A DNA stretch of 7,722 nt. Origin: Acidimicrobiaceae bacterium (GTDB lineage: Bacteria; Actinomycetota; Acidimicrobiia; Acidimicrobiales; UBA8190). Position 1 is the stretch's first letter, and the number at the start of each line of letters is the position of its first letter. Below are positions 1 through 5,476 of the stretch, piece by piece. The notes beneath the pieces are model-generated. The model did not search any database. It was not told the DNA's origin and worked only from the letters and a program-made list of their open reading frames with translations. The position numbers were made by a program, and so were the translations under genes. Location: NCBI GenBank assembly GCA_003131945.1, contig PKWD01000292.1, positions 10,206-17,927 on the forward strand, read 5' to 3'.

Positions 1-2
1 TA

Positions 3-170
3 GTCCTGCGCCTTTTCAAGAATCTTGGTCGGCAGCCCTTTGGGAACGACGCTTCGCCCCAACTGTCGTTCGTAACGGCGAGGTCCGCCGGCAGCTCTCC
101 CAACCCTGACCTCTCCACCTCCGCTGAAGAGGTCAGGGTTGAGAGAGAGATAGATAAGAAGGAGAAATAA
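3..170 (+). CDS. Possible C-terminal end of an upstream gene (partial)
   Basis: The frame starting at base 3 is open from the left edge to a TAA at 168-170. About 25 of its first 35 codons end in G or C, against about 19 of 35 in the neighbouring frame that starts at base 2 and stops at 107-109. This is weak support that the tail of a protein enters from the left. The last part runs through the hairpin and the purine-rich leader and gives a charged end rich in E, K and R. I do not recognise the product. If real, it would stop 4 nt before the next gene's ATG and so be translationally coupled to it. It could equally be untranslated leader. Confidence 0.27.
   Translation, partial: VLRLFKNLGRQPFGNDASPQLSFVTARSAGSSPNPDLSTSAEEVRVEREIDKKEK
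95..147 (+). repeat. Long hairpin upstream of the transfer operon
   Basis: A perfect 14-bp inverted repeat (101-114, CAACCCTGACCTCT, against 128-141) is separated by a 13-nt loop. Pairing extends outward to 95/147 with a single mismatch, giving about 20 bp of stem. No T-run follows on either strand, so it is not a standard rho-independent terminator. It sits 27 nt before the first start codon. Possible roles are an mRNA 5' structure, an operator for a dimeric regulator, or the end of the upstream transcript. Confidence 0.6.
161..164 (+). promoter_or_regulatory. Ribosome-binding site of the Replic_Relax gene
   Basis: AAGGAG at 159-164 ends 10 nt before the ATG at 175, in an almost G/C-free A-rich context. 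It supports the upstream ATG even though the following 22 codons look unlike the rest of the gene. Confidence 0.7.
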
Positions 171-174
171 TAAA

Positions 175-921
175 ATGAAAAATGAAAATAATAAAATAGA
201 AGAAGAAGAAAAAGAAGAAAAAGAAAACAGAAAAGACAAAGCAGCGCAGCGCCCGGTCGAGGACGACGAGGCGGCTGCGGCCAGACGCCGAAGGGCTGAC
301 GCCGGGCCCCGCCTAACGGGACGTGACCTGGTGGCGATGTCCTGGCTTTCCGAGATGCGAGCGGCCACCTTGCCCCAACTGCAAGCGTTGCTCGGCTACA
401 TCGGCGGTGTTCCGGTTTCCGATCGGCGCACGAGGCAAATCGTCATTCGCTGGGAGGCACTCGGGCTGGCCGAACGTCGAACCGTGTGGCACGGCAAGCC
501 GGCAGCAGTGTGGCTCACCGGTTCCGGTGCTCGCCTCGTGGGCATCGACCGCTGGCGGAAGCCGGCGGTGGGAACACTCCAACACACGCTGGCCGTCTCT
601 GAAGTGAGAATGCGCCTTGCAGGGCCAGCCAGCCGAAAAGGTTGGATGTGTGAGACCCAACTGCGGAAAGTATTGCCTGCTGGGGAGCACGTGCCCGACG
701 GCGCCGTCTTCACGAATGGCAGAGCGGTGGCCATCGAAATGGAGCTGAGTCCGCACGGAAGGCGGCGAGTGGAAGCTGCGATTGTTTCCTTGCTTTCGGC
801 TCGCAAAGGGGACTCGGCCCGATGGCACCGGGTGCTCTACCTCTGCGGTCAAGCGACCCTCTATCAGGTGACCCAGGTCGTAGAAACACTGCTTTCACCC
901 GAGCAGCGCAACCGTGTCTAG
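175..921 (+). CDS. Replic_Relax-family winged-helix protein (plasmid mobilisation/replication)
   Basis: A 248-aa protein resembling the Replic_Relax family (replication-relaxation proteins), which in actinobacteria usually sits next to a conjugation-type ATPase, as here. Residues 46-125 form a winged-helix-like unit: LTGRD, a helix-turn-helix stretch around QLQALLG, a recognition-type helix around RTRQIVIRWEALGL, and a wing ending in WLTGSGARLV. The second half has a PDG (174-176) followed by AIEMELS (186-192), the usual 'PDG ... aiElE' signature of the family. Residues 1-22 are almost only K, E, N and D, from A-rich codons, in sharp contrast with the GC-rich body. The start is set by the AAGGAG ahead of it. 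The stop lies 14 nt before the ATPase start, so the two are probably co-translated. Family assignment is from sequence pattern; the DNA target and exact role (relaxosome accessory or regulator) are unknown. Confidence 0.82.
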   Translation: MKNENNKIEEEEKEEKENRKDKAAQRPVEDDEAAAARRRRADAGPRLTGRDLVAMSWLSEMRAATLPQLQALLGYIGGVPVSDRRTRQIVIRWEALGLAERRTVWHGKPAAVWLTGSGARLVGIDRWRKPAVGTLQHTLAVSEVRMRLAGPASRKGWMCETQLRKVLPAGEHVPDGAVFTNGRAVAIEMELSPHGRRRVEAAIVSLLSARKGDSARWHRVLYLCGQATLYQVTQVVETLLSPEQRNRV

Positions 922-935
922 GTGAGGCCGTGGCC

Positions 936-2804
936 GTGAGCGCTCCCGAATCGCCCAGGATGTCAGGGCTCGTCGAGCTTATCGGCGCCCTCTTGTGCAT
1001 CGTCGTCATCGCCTGCCCGCTGGCCGTGCTCTTCGCCGTGCCAGCGGCGGCATGGGCGAGGCGACACGAGCACGACTCAGGGTTGCTCTGGCGAGTGGGG
1101 CTCACCGCAGCGATGCTCGCCTCCCTCGCCGCCCTGCTCACGATGGCGTGGTACGGCCCGGCGTGGCGTGAGTTGGTGTCGGACGTTGCGAGTCTCCACG
1201 TTGTTGTACGACTCGTCGGCGCCGTTGCGTTGATGCTGCCCACGGGGATCCCTGGGGGGATCGCCGTGGGTATTGGCGCCGAGCGAGCCTGGCAACAACA
1301 GCGGGAGCGCAATCCGCTCCACGGTCGAGAGGCACGAGCCCAGCGCCAGGAGCGAGTTCGGCGGCTACGGGCGAACGAGGCTTCTGCTCACCCACTGGTG
1401 CCGGTCGCCGTCGCCGGCTGTCCGGTCCTCGGGGCATGGCTCGAAGGAGACAATCCGCCAGAGTGGGTTCGTGGTCCGTGGAGTGTCATTCCCGACGATG
1501 TTTTCCATATTGTCGCTCTAGGAGCGACGGGAGCCGGCAAGACAGTCAGCATCCTTCGCCTGGCTGCGGCTCATCTCGCACTGGGGTGGCGGGTCTTCGT
1601 CATCGACGCCAAGGAGGAGCACGACTCGGCGCTGGCCTTCGCAAGATATGCCAGTGCTGCCGGCGTGAGCGAAGCGAGGTGTCGAATCTGGCCCGACTCC
1701 GGAGCAATGGACCTTTGCCGTGGCAGTGGTCAGGCGCTGCGAGATCGCCTCATGGCTTCTGCGAGTTGGTCCGAGGCCTTCTATAGGGCGGTGGCGGCAA
1801 CAGTGCTCACCTTGGTGTGTGACGACCGTGGCGGTCCACCGGCTGCCCTCAGTCAGGTTCTCGGACTCATGGATACGCATGTTCTCAGGACCCGGTGGGC
1901 GGGAACCGACCGAGCAACGGTTGCGGCTGGGCTCGATGCCAAGCTCATCCAAGGATTGCGCTACCGGTACTTCTCGCTCTTCTCCGACCTCGAAGCCATC
2001 GGAGCCGTCCGCCCCAATGGCGGTGGTTGGAGTTGGGAAGACGTGGACGCTGCGTGGATCACACTTCCCACCTCGACCCGCCTCGAGATAGCCGGCTCTT
2101 TCGGTCGTGCGCTCCTGGTCGATCTAATCGGCTATCTGCGAGATATAACCCGAAGGACAGACAGAAGGCCCATCCTGCTCGTGGTCGAAGAGATGGGGGC
2201 AATTGTCCAGGCCGATCCGATCATGGCGAACTTTGTTATTGACACATTTGAGCGAGCACGATCAGCCGCTGTGCGCTGCATCGTGAGCGCCCAAACCCCC
2301 GAAGGGCTTGGGCAAACCGACGCCCAGGCACGCCTGCTCCATGGGGGAGCTGCGGTTCTCGCTCACCGGATGGCGAACCCCGAGCCAATCGTCAGCCTCT
2401 TGGGTACTCGCATGGGCTTGGAGGCGAGTCTCGGAGTCACGGCCAGCGGCGAACTTCTTGAATCTGGCAGTTTACGGGAGCAGCATCAATGGCAGGTTGC
2501 GCCCGATGTCATGCGGCGTCTTCCCGTGGGCCATGCCCTGTTCGCCCACGCAGGCCGCTGGAGTCTGACGGCGGTTGCCCGGCTCCCCGATGCTCCGTCT
2601 CTGAAGGCGTGGGAGCCGCCTGATGCACGAGAGCCAGGACCATTTTCAGCGGTGACCTTCGTGCGCCGACGCCTCGACTCGGCACGGTCCAGGTGTCAGC
2701 CGAAAGCCGGTTGGCGCCGAAAGAAGGTCAACGACCATGAAAAGCAAACTCGACGCACTGCACGACAAGCTGATCGAGAGCATCGACGCACTTGTGAGTT
2801 CTGA
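936..2804 (+). CDS. TraD/VirD4-like membrane ATPase (conjugative coupling-protein type)
   Basis: A 622-aa P-loop ATPase of the conjugative DNA-transfer type. It is expected to sit in the inner membrane and drive DNA to the transfer channel. Numbered from GTG 936: three hydrophobic segments lie at about 12-41, 52-73 and 88-114, then a basic stretch. Walker A GATGAGKT is at 196-203. Walker B ILLVVEEMG has its acidic pair at 418-419, EE where many relatives have DE. A SAQTPEGLG sensor-like motif starts at 451, and LLGTR follows. The frame is open back to an ATG at 822, but that would overlap the preceding gene by 100 bp. GTG 936 has AGGTGAGG at 920-927, 8 nt upstream, so I chose it; GTG 930 and ATG 960 are alternatives. 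The basic C-terminus overlaps the next gene by 68 bp. No relaxase or VirB4 is in view, so the transfer machinery is incomplete here. An FtsK/TraB-like role is less likely given the family pattern. Confidence 0.85.
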   Translation: MSAPESPRMSGLVELIGALLCIVVIACPLAVLFAVPAAAWARRHEHDSGLLWRVGLTAAMLASLAALLTMAWYGPAWRELVSDVASLHVVVRLVGAVALMLPTGIPGGIAVGIGAERAWQQQRERNPLHGREARAQRQERVRRLRANEASAHPLVPVAVAGCPVLGAWLEGDNPPEWVRGPWSVIPDDVFHIVALGATGAGKTVSILRLAAAHLALGWRVFVIDAKEEHDSALAFARYASAAGVSEARCRIWPDSGAMDLCRGSGQALRDRLMASASWSEAFYRAVAATVLTLVCDDRGGPPAALSQVLGLMDTHVLRTRWAGTDRATVAAGLDAKLIQGLRYRYFSLFSDLEAIGAVRPNGGGWSWEDVDAAWITLPTSTRLEIAGSFGRALLVDLIGYLRDITRRTDRRPILLVVEEMGAIVQADPIMANFVIDTFERARSAAVRCIVSAQTPEGLGQTDAQARLLHGGAAVLAHRMANPEPIVSLLGTRMGLEASLGVTASGELLESGSLREQHQWQVAPDVMRRLPVGHALFAHAGRWSLTAVARLPDAPSLKAWEPPDAREPGPFSAVTFVRRRLDSARSRCQPKAGWRRKKVNDHEKQTRRTARQADREHRRTCEF

Positions 2805-3582
2805 GGACTGGATGGCGATGTTGCAACTTGCCGCCCGCTTCCATCGGTACTCCATCTCGAATATCTTCCTGATTTTGCTTCAGAAGCCTGACGCCACCCG
2901 GGTGGCGGGCTTCACAACATGGAAGAATAGGCTTGGACGGCAAGTGAACCTAGGGGCGAAAGGCATTGCCATCATCGCTCCGTGCACTTACACCGTGAAA
3001 CACAGCGACGGACCAGGCGAGACGAACTCCGATGAGGAGCACAATCTCACGAAGCAAGTCCGTGGCTTTCGTCAAGCGTATGTCTTCGACATAAGCGACA
3101 CTACCGGTGCCGATCTCCCCGAGGTCGCACCGAAACTGCTCGTGGGCGATGCTCCGACAGGACTTTGGGCCGCTCTCGAACAACTGGTTCGAGAGGAAGG
3201 CTTCGAGGTGCTACGAGCAGACTGCTCACCGGCGAACGGCGTGACGAACTACCTGACGAAGACCGTCACCGTTCGTCCCGACCTTGAGCCGGCTCAGGCA
3301 GCAAAGACACTGGCGCACGAACTTGGCCACGTCCTCTGCCACCAGGGTCCGAATGTCGGCGTCGACAAGGGCCGCCAGGAAGTGGAGGCCGAATCGATCG
3401 CCTGGCTCTGTGCCACCGCCGTCGGGTTGACCGGCGTCGGTGATTACTCATTCCCCTACGTCGCAACATGGGCGGCTGGGGACACCGAAGTGGTGCGGGA
3501 AACCGCTGGCACTGTCTTAGCGACAGCCAACACCATCCTCGAACGCATAGCGCACCAGGCAACAGCGACAACTGCGGTCTGA
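2737..3582 (+). CDS. ArdC-like antirestriction protein (ssDNA-binding domain plus zinc metallopeptidase)
   Basis: A 281-aa protein with the two-part ArdC layout. Residues 1-90 match the ArdC ssDNA-binding N-terminal domain: EDWMAML, the FHRYSISNIFLIL helix, then PDATRVAGFTTW and GRQVNLGAKGIAIIAP. The C-terminal part is an ImmA/IrrE-like metallopeptidase with AHELGH, zinc ligands H194 and H198, catalytic E195, and a VEAES segment whose E217 or E219 is the likely third ligand. Length is close to known ArdC proteins. ArdC proteins are known to protect entering plasmid DNA from type I/II restriction during conjugation. The start has AAGAAGG at 2722-2728, 8 nt upstream. The conserved N-terminal domain needs this early start, so the 68-bp overlap with the ATPase gene appears genuine. 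A rho-independent terminator 50 nt downstream ends the operon. It might instead act as a regulator-cleaving protease. Confidence 0.88.
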   Translation: MKSKLDALHDKLIESIDALVSSEDWMAMLQLAARFHRYSISNIFLILLQKPDATRVAGFTTWKNRLGRQVNLGAKGIAIIAPCTYTVKHSDGPGETNSDEEHNLTKQVRGFRQAYVFDISDTTGADLPEVAPKLLVGDAPTGLWAALEQLVREEGFEVLRADCSPANGVTNYLTKTVTVRPDLEPAQAAKTLAHELGHVLCHQGPNVGVDKGRQEVEAESIAWLCATAVGLTGVGDYSFPYVATWAAGDTEVVRETAGTVLATANTILERIAHQATATTAV

Positions 3583-3632
3583 CCCAGGACCGGGGCCCCT
3601 CGCTCGGAACTGAAAGTACAACCTGCGTTTCA

Positions 3633-3675
3633 CGCAGCCCGGTGACCATCAAATCACCGGGCTGCGCTCTTTCTT
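3633..3675 (+). terminator. Rho-independent terminator after the transfer operon
   Basis: A perfect 13-bp stem (3633-3645 with 3654-3666, GC-rich) closes an 8-nt loop (CCATCAAA). CTCTTTCTT follows on the + strand. It lies between the convergent ends of the ArdC-like gene and the minus-strand 127-aa gene. It probably also slows transcription from the minus side, although no U-tract is present in that direction. Confidence 0.85.
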
Positions 3676-3701
3676 GGGCAACCTTCATGCCAACGTGGCG
3701 C

Positions 3702-4085
3702 TCAGTTCCCGCTCGCTCGGCGGAGCACAAGTGTTATGGCGGATTCGTTCAACCCCGTGGGTGAACCCTGCCAGCCCTCCGCCAAGCCGGCGGCAATATC
3801 CTCCGCTTCCTCGGTTAGACGGATACCCGTTTGGTATTCGTACTTAGAGATCGAGCTAAGCAGGAGCGCAACTTCTCTCAGGTCGAGCTGTGGGTACCGT
3901 GCCTGCGCAAACGTAGCGAAAAGGGTTGTGCACACGTCGCCATCTGTGGGCTTGCCGGCGTTCTCCCATCTGAGGGCCCATTCACGAGCTAGCTTCCAGC
4001 GTTTTGGAATCTTCTTGGCGGCGTCCTCGTAGACCTGGATCTCGGCGTCGATATCGTCGCTCACTGCTCGGGCGTTCAGGAGCAT
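3702..4085 (-). CDS. Hypothetical protein, 127 aa
   Basis: I do not recognise this protein. It has a very strong ribosome-binding site (AGGAGGAGG on the minus strand, about 6-8 nt from the ATG) and consistently G/C-ending codons, so it is very probably translated. The product looks cytosolic and mostly helical: a first half rich in charged residues (EDAAKKIPKRWKLAREWALRWE) and a second with LREVALLLSSISKYEYQTGI and LTEEAEDIAAGLAEGW. There are no membrane segments, signal peptide or metal-binding motif, and only one cysteine. It faces the ArdC gene convergently and shares the terminator region. It is separate cargo from the transfer operon. A small DNA-binding or toxin/antitoxin-type protein is possible, but nothing in the sequence proves it. 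Confidence 0.7.
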   Translation of the reverse strand: MLLNARAVSDDIDAEIQVYEDAAKKIPKRWKLAREWALRWENAGKPTDGDVCTTLFATFAQARYPQLDLREVALLLSSISKYEYQTGIRLTEEAEDIAAGLAEGWQGSPTGLNESAITLVLRRASGN

Positions 4086-4091
4086 CGGAAC

Positions 4092-4385
4092 TCACCTCCT
4101 CCTGGCGTCTGCCGGCTTCGGCCGACGACTCCACCGGTTCCGTTCTGGAACCGGCTTACGACGTTTATCGCCGAAAATGGGATTGCACTTGAACCACCAA
4201 GACGTTTTCCCTGGTCGCATCCGGGCACTCTGGTACCAACCGGGTCGTTTGCGGGCTTCCTGGGGCAACTGAGAGTGCTCTTTCCCGAACAGTTCGGCTA
4301 GGAGTGTCGAAGCGAATACTCCAGCACCAGCCGGCCACGCTGACCTACTTGCGCCCTGTTCGTAAGCACGGACTATCGCAATCAT
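4092..4385 (-). CDS. Doubtful 97-aa frame upstream of the minus-strand gene
   Basis: This frame ends with a TGA that overlaps the ribosome-binding site of the 127-aa gene, 6 nt before its ATG, an arrangement typical of translational coupling. The C-terminal third is strongly basic (GDKRRKPVPERNRW, then RRPKPADARRR), which would suit nucleic-acid binding. Against it: there is no ribosome-binding site at the ATG, and that ATG shares a CATG with the start of the 84-aa plus-strand gene. A weak promoter and two hairpins also lie inside the frame. The real gene may start later (an internal ATG gives 42 aa) or may not exist, leaving 4086-4383 as leader. No family is recognised. Confidence 0.33.
   Translation of the reverse strand: MIAIVRAYEQGASRSAWPAGAGVFASTLLAELFGKEHSQLPQEARKRPGWYQSARMRPGKTSWWFKCNPIFGDKRRKPVPERNRWSRRPKPADARRR
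4113..4154 (-). repeat. Two adjacent hairpins ahead of the 127-aa gene
   Basis: CCGGTTCC (4134-4141) pairs perfectly with GGAACCGG (4147-4154) around a 5-nt loop. Next to it, CGGC-TTCG-GCCG (4113-4124) forms a 4-bp stem with a UUCG-type tetraloop in the plus sense. They lie 28-69 nt upstream of the minus-strand ATG, just before its ribosome-binding site. They could be a leader structure that controls translation, or the end of the doubtful upstream frame. Confidence 0.45.
4164..4193 (-). promoter_or_regulatory. Weak candidate promoter for the 127-aa gene
   Basis: On the minus strand, TTCAAG (4193-4188) and GATAAA (4169-4164) are separated by 18 nt. They match the sigma-70 consensus at 3 and 4 of 6 bases. 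The predicted RNA would begin with the two hairpins at 4154-4113. The match is weak and this is an inference only. Confidence 0.2.
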
Positions 4386-4638
4386 GCAAAAGCTCGTCCG
4401 AAGCGGCGACCCCGCCGCAGAGCGGTACCGTGATCGTCTTTGTCAGAGCGCCGAAGCCTACGAAACCGCCGCCGCTCTGGCTGTAGACGATGGCGCACGC
4501 CGTGAGCTTGAAGCTGACGCTGCTGCCAGGAGAACCGCCATTGAGGCAACCCTCGACCAATCTTGGATGACGACCAGCGAGGCTCTTGAGCGGCGCATTG
4601 GTTATCTCGACCGCAACGACCCGACGCCGACTCACTGA
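4384..4638 (+). CDS. Small hypothetical protein, 84 aa, charged and helical
   Basis: I do not recognise a family. The protein is rich in A, E, R and D, with a heptad-like pattern over most of its length (AAERYRDRLCQSAEAYETAAALAVDDGARRELEADAAARR in overlapping stretches), which suggests a helical hairpin or short coiled coil. The tail is SEALERRIGYLDRNDP. There are no membrane segments. Codon use fits the neighbouring genes, and this is the most protein-like of the overlapping frames here. The in-frame stop at 4363-4365 limits the start to ATG 4384. No good ribosome-binding site precedes it; GACTAT ends 8 nt before the ATG, so a leaderless mRNA is possible. A hairpin follows the stop by about 40 nt. 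It may be a small regulator or antitoxin-like partner, but that is a guess. Confidence 0.5.
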   Translation: MQKLVRSGDPAAERYRDRLCQSAEAYETAAALAVDDGARRELEADAAARRTAIEATLDQSWMTTSEALERRIGYLDRNDPTPTH

Positions 4639-4680
4639 GGACGTGCTGCGTGGGGTCAACGGCGGGGGAACACGCACTCA

Positions 4681-4717
4681 GGAGCCGACATGGCGGCTCC
4701 CATCCATTGCCCCCTTT
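4681..4717 (+). terminator. Candidate terminator hairpin after the 84-aa gene
   Basis: GGAGCCG (4681-4687) and CGGCTCC (4694-4700) form a perfect 7-bp stem with a 6-nt loop, about 42 nt past the 84-aa stop. It is followed at a distance by CCCCCTTT (4710-4717). The delayed and short T-run makes it a weak terminator. Confidence 0.35.
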
Positions 4718-4728
4718 AGGAATGTCCT

Positions 4729-4778
4729 GGCCCGTCAAGGCTGCCCCTACGGGCGTCCTGAGCCGGCCTTGACTGGCC
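4729..4778 (+). repeat. Inverted repeat in the leader of the zinc-ribbon gene
   Basis: GGCCCGTCAAGGC (4729-4741) is complementary to GCCTTGACTGGCC (4766-4778) at 12 of 13 positions. Inside the 24-nt loop, GCCC and GGGC (4743-4746, 4751-4754) can form a smaller nested stem. The right arm contains the first copy of the CCGGCCTYGACTGGCC motif. No T-run follows. It ends 96 nt before the ATG at 4875, which suits a regulatory site or a structured leader. Confidence 0.5.
4763..4778 (+). repeat. 16-bp motif, copy 1 (CCGGCCTTGACTGGCC)
   Basis: It matches copy 2 at 5384-5399 at 15 of 16 positions. Both copies are on the same strand, 70-100 nt upstream of a small gene. It includes GGCC-N6-GGCC and, in this copy, a TTGACT that could act as a -35 box with a poor -10 (TACGAA) 18 nt downstream. 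Confidence 0.5.
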
Positions 4779-4874
4779 CTCGTGGTATTGCGTACGAAAC
4801 GGGGGTATTGCAGCGCCGGAGTTTGCTTCCACGATGGGTTCTGTAATGAACCTACCGATGAAAGGAAGCGAACA

Positions 4875-5297
4875 ATGCACGTCGAACAAGACACAGAGGC
4901 ACATGACGTAGACGAAACCAGTCCACTATTTCCTAAACGCAATGCCCACCCGCAGCAAGTTGACGTCTTATTAATAGCACCGCCAATGTGCGACTTCTGC
5001 ACGTTGGCGAATCCAACCTGGTGCTACCCAGCGAAGGACTTCATAATGCTTCAAGCTCACGAAGCCAGGGACAACAACACCCACGTCTCTGTCGGCTCAT
5101 GGGCGGCCTGCAATGCTTGTCACGACCTCATAGAAGCCGGCAACAAATCGGCTCTGGCAACGAGGTTTGTCGAGACCTTACCAAGGGCCACCAGGCGGTC
5201 TGCGGCCATCAGGAAGCGGATGCTCACAGAGGTGGAGAAGTTGCAGTTGGATTTCTGGGATCACAGATGCGGCCCGGCTGAAAGGTTTCCCTCTTGA
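4875..5297 (+). CDS. Conserved hypothetical zinc-ribbon-like protein, 140 aa (CDFC ... WAACNAC)
   Basis: Residues 39-42 are CDFC and 79-82 are CNAC, two CxxC pairs about 37 residues apart, a plausible four-cysteine zinc site. A further C50 lies in PTWCYPAKDF. The sequence around them (CDFC..ANPTW.YPAKDF, then VGSWAACNACHDLIEAGN) resembles a small uncharacterised family I recall from actinobacterial genomes; its function is unknown. Residues 1-36 are acidic and probably disordered, and the C-terminal part is a basic helix region (ATRRSAAIRKRML). The frame is open back to 4782, but ATG 4875 has AAAGGAAG about 6 nt upstream and the conserved part starts after it. A long hairpin spans the stop codon. 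Zinc binding is inferred; a role in nucleic-acid binding or as an adaptor is possible. Confidence 0.8.
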   Translation: MHVEQDTEAHDVDETSPLFPKRNAHPQQVDVLLIAPPMCDFCTLANPTWCYPAKDFIMLQAHEARDNNTHVSVGSWAACNACHDLIEAGNKSALATRFVETLPRATRRSAAIRKRMLTEVEKLQLDFWDHRCGPAERFPS

Positions 5298-5314
5298 AGC
5301 ACAAGGAGGGAACC
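5284..5314 (+). terminator. Hairpin spanning the stop codon of the zinc-ribbon gene
   Basis: GGTTTCCCTCTTG (5284-5296) pairs with CAAGGAGGGAACC (5302-5314) with two single-base bulges and a 5-nt loop. The TGA at 5295-5297 lies at the top of the stem. No T-run follows, so it may be a weak terminator, an mRNA-stabilising 3' structure, or a translational control element. Confidence 0.35.
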
Positions 5315-5370
5315 TGCGACTAAATGGCCCAGCATTGGGAGTAATACAGGTTTCCTCGGGGTTCCTGCTG

Positions 5371-5399
5371 CGGTGACCTGTCACCGGCCTCGACTGGCC
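5371..5399 (+). repeat. CGGTGAC palindrome joined to motif copy 2
   Basis: CGGTGAC-CT-GTCACCG (5371-5386) is a perfect 7-bp inverted repeat with a 2-nt centre, the shape of a dimeric repressor operator. It overlaps the second 16-bp motif, CCGGCCTCGACTGGCC (5384-5399). Both lie in the 170-nt spacer before the 177-aa gene. No clear sigma-70 promoter is visible next to them. Confidence 0.45.
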
Positions 5400-5476
5400 G
5401 TTGGCCTTCCGCCCGGTCCGAGAAGTGTGCAGCCAGGGCTAAATGCCGGTAAACCTCCTGCCGATGATTGTTGGGA

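Noticed and set aside
822..935. Longer N-terminus of the ATPase starting at ATG 822
   Set aside because: It would overlap the Replic_Relax gene by 100 bp and add a P/R-rich stretch of shadow-like sequence. GTG 936 has a Shine-Dalgarno-like AGGTGAGG at good spacing.
4304..4486. 60-aa plus frame beginning GTG 4304, possibly frame-shifted into the 84-aa gene
   Set aside because: GGAG lies directly against the GTG without proper spacing, and the second half overlaps the better 84-aa frame and looks random. No clear frameshift site was found.
4769..4798. TTGACT-18-TACGAA as promoter of the zinc-ribbon gene
   Set aside because: The -10 matches only 3 of 6 bases and the TTGACT is part of an inverted repeat and of the repeated 16-bp motif, so it is noted but not called.
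4782..4874. Longer N-terminus of the zinc-ribbon protein starting at 4782
   Set aside because: The non-ATG start lacks a ribosome-binding site, while ATG 4875 has AAAGGAAG just upstream.
4382..5002. 206-aa minus-strand frame
   Set aside because: It overlaps the 84-aa and zinc-ribbon genes on the plus strand, its composition is S/R/G-rich and shadow-like, and it shows no family motifs.
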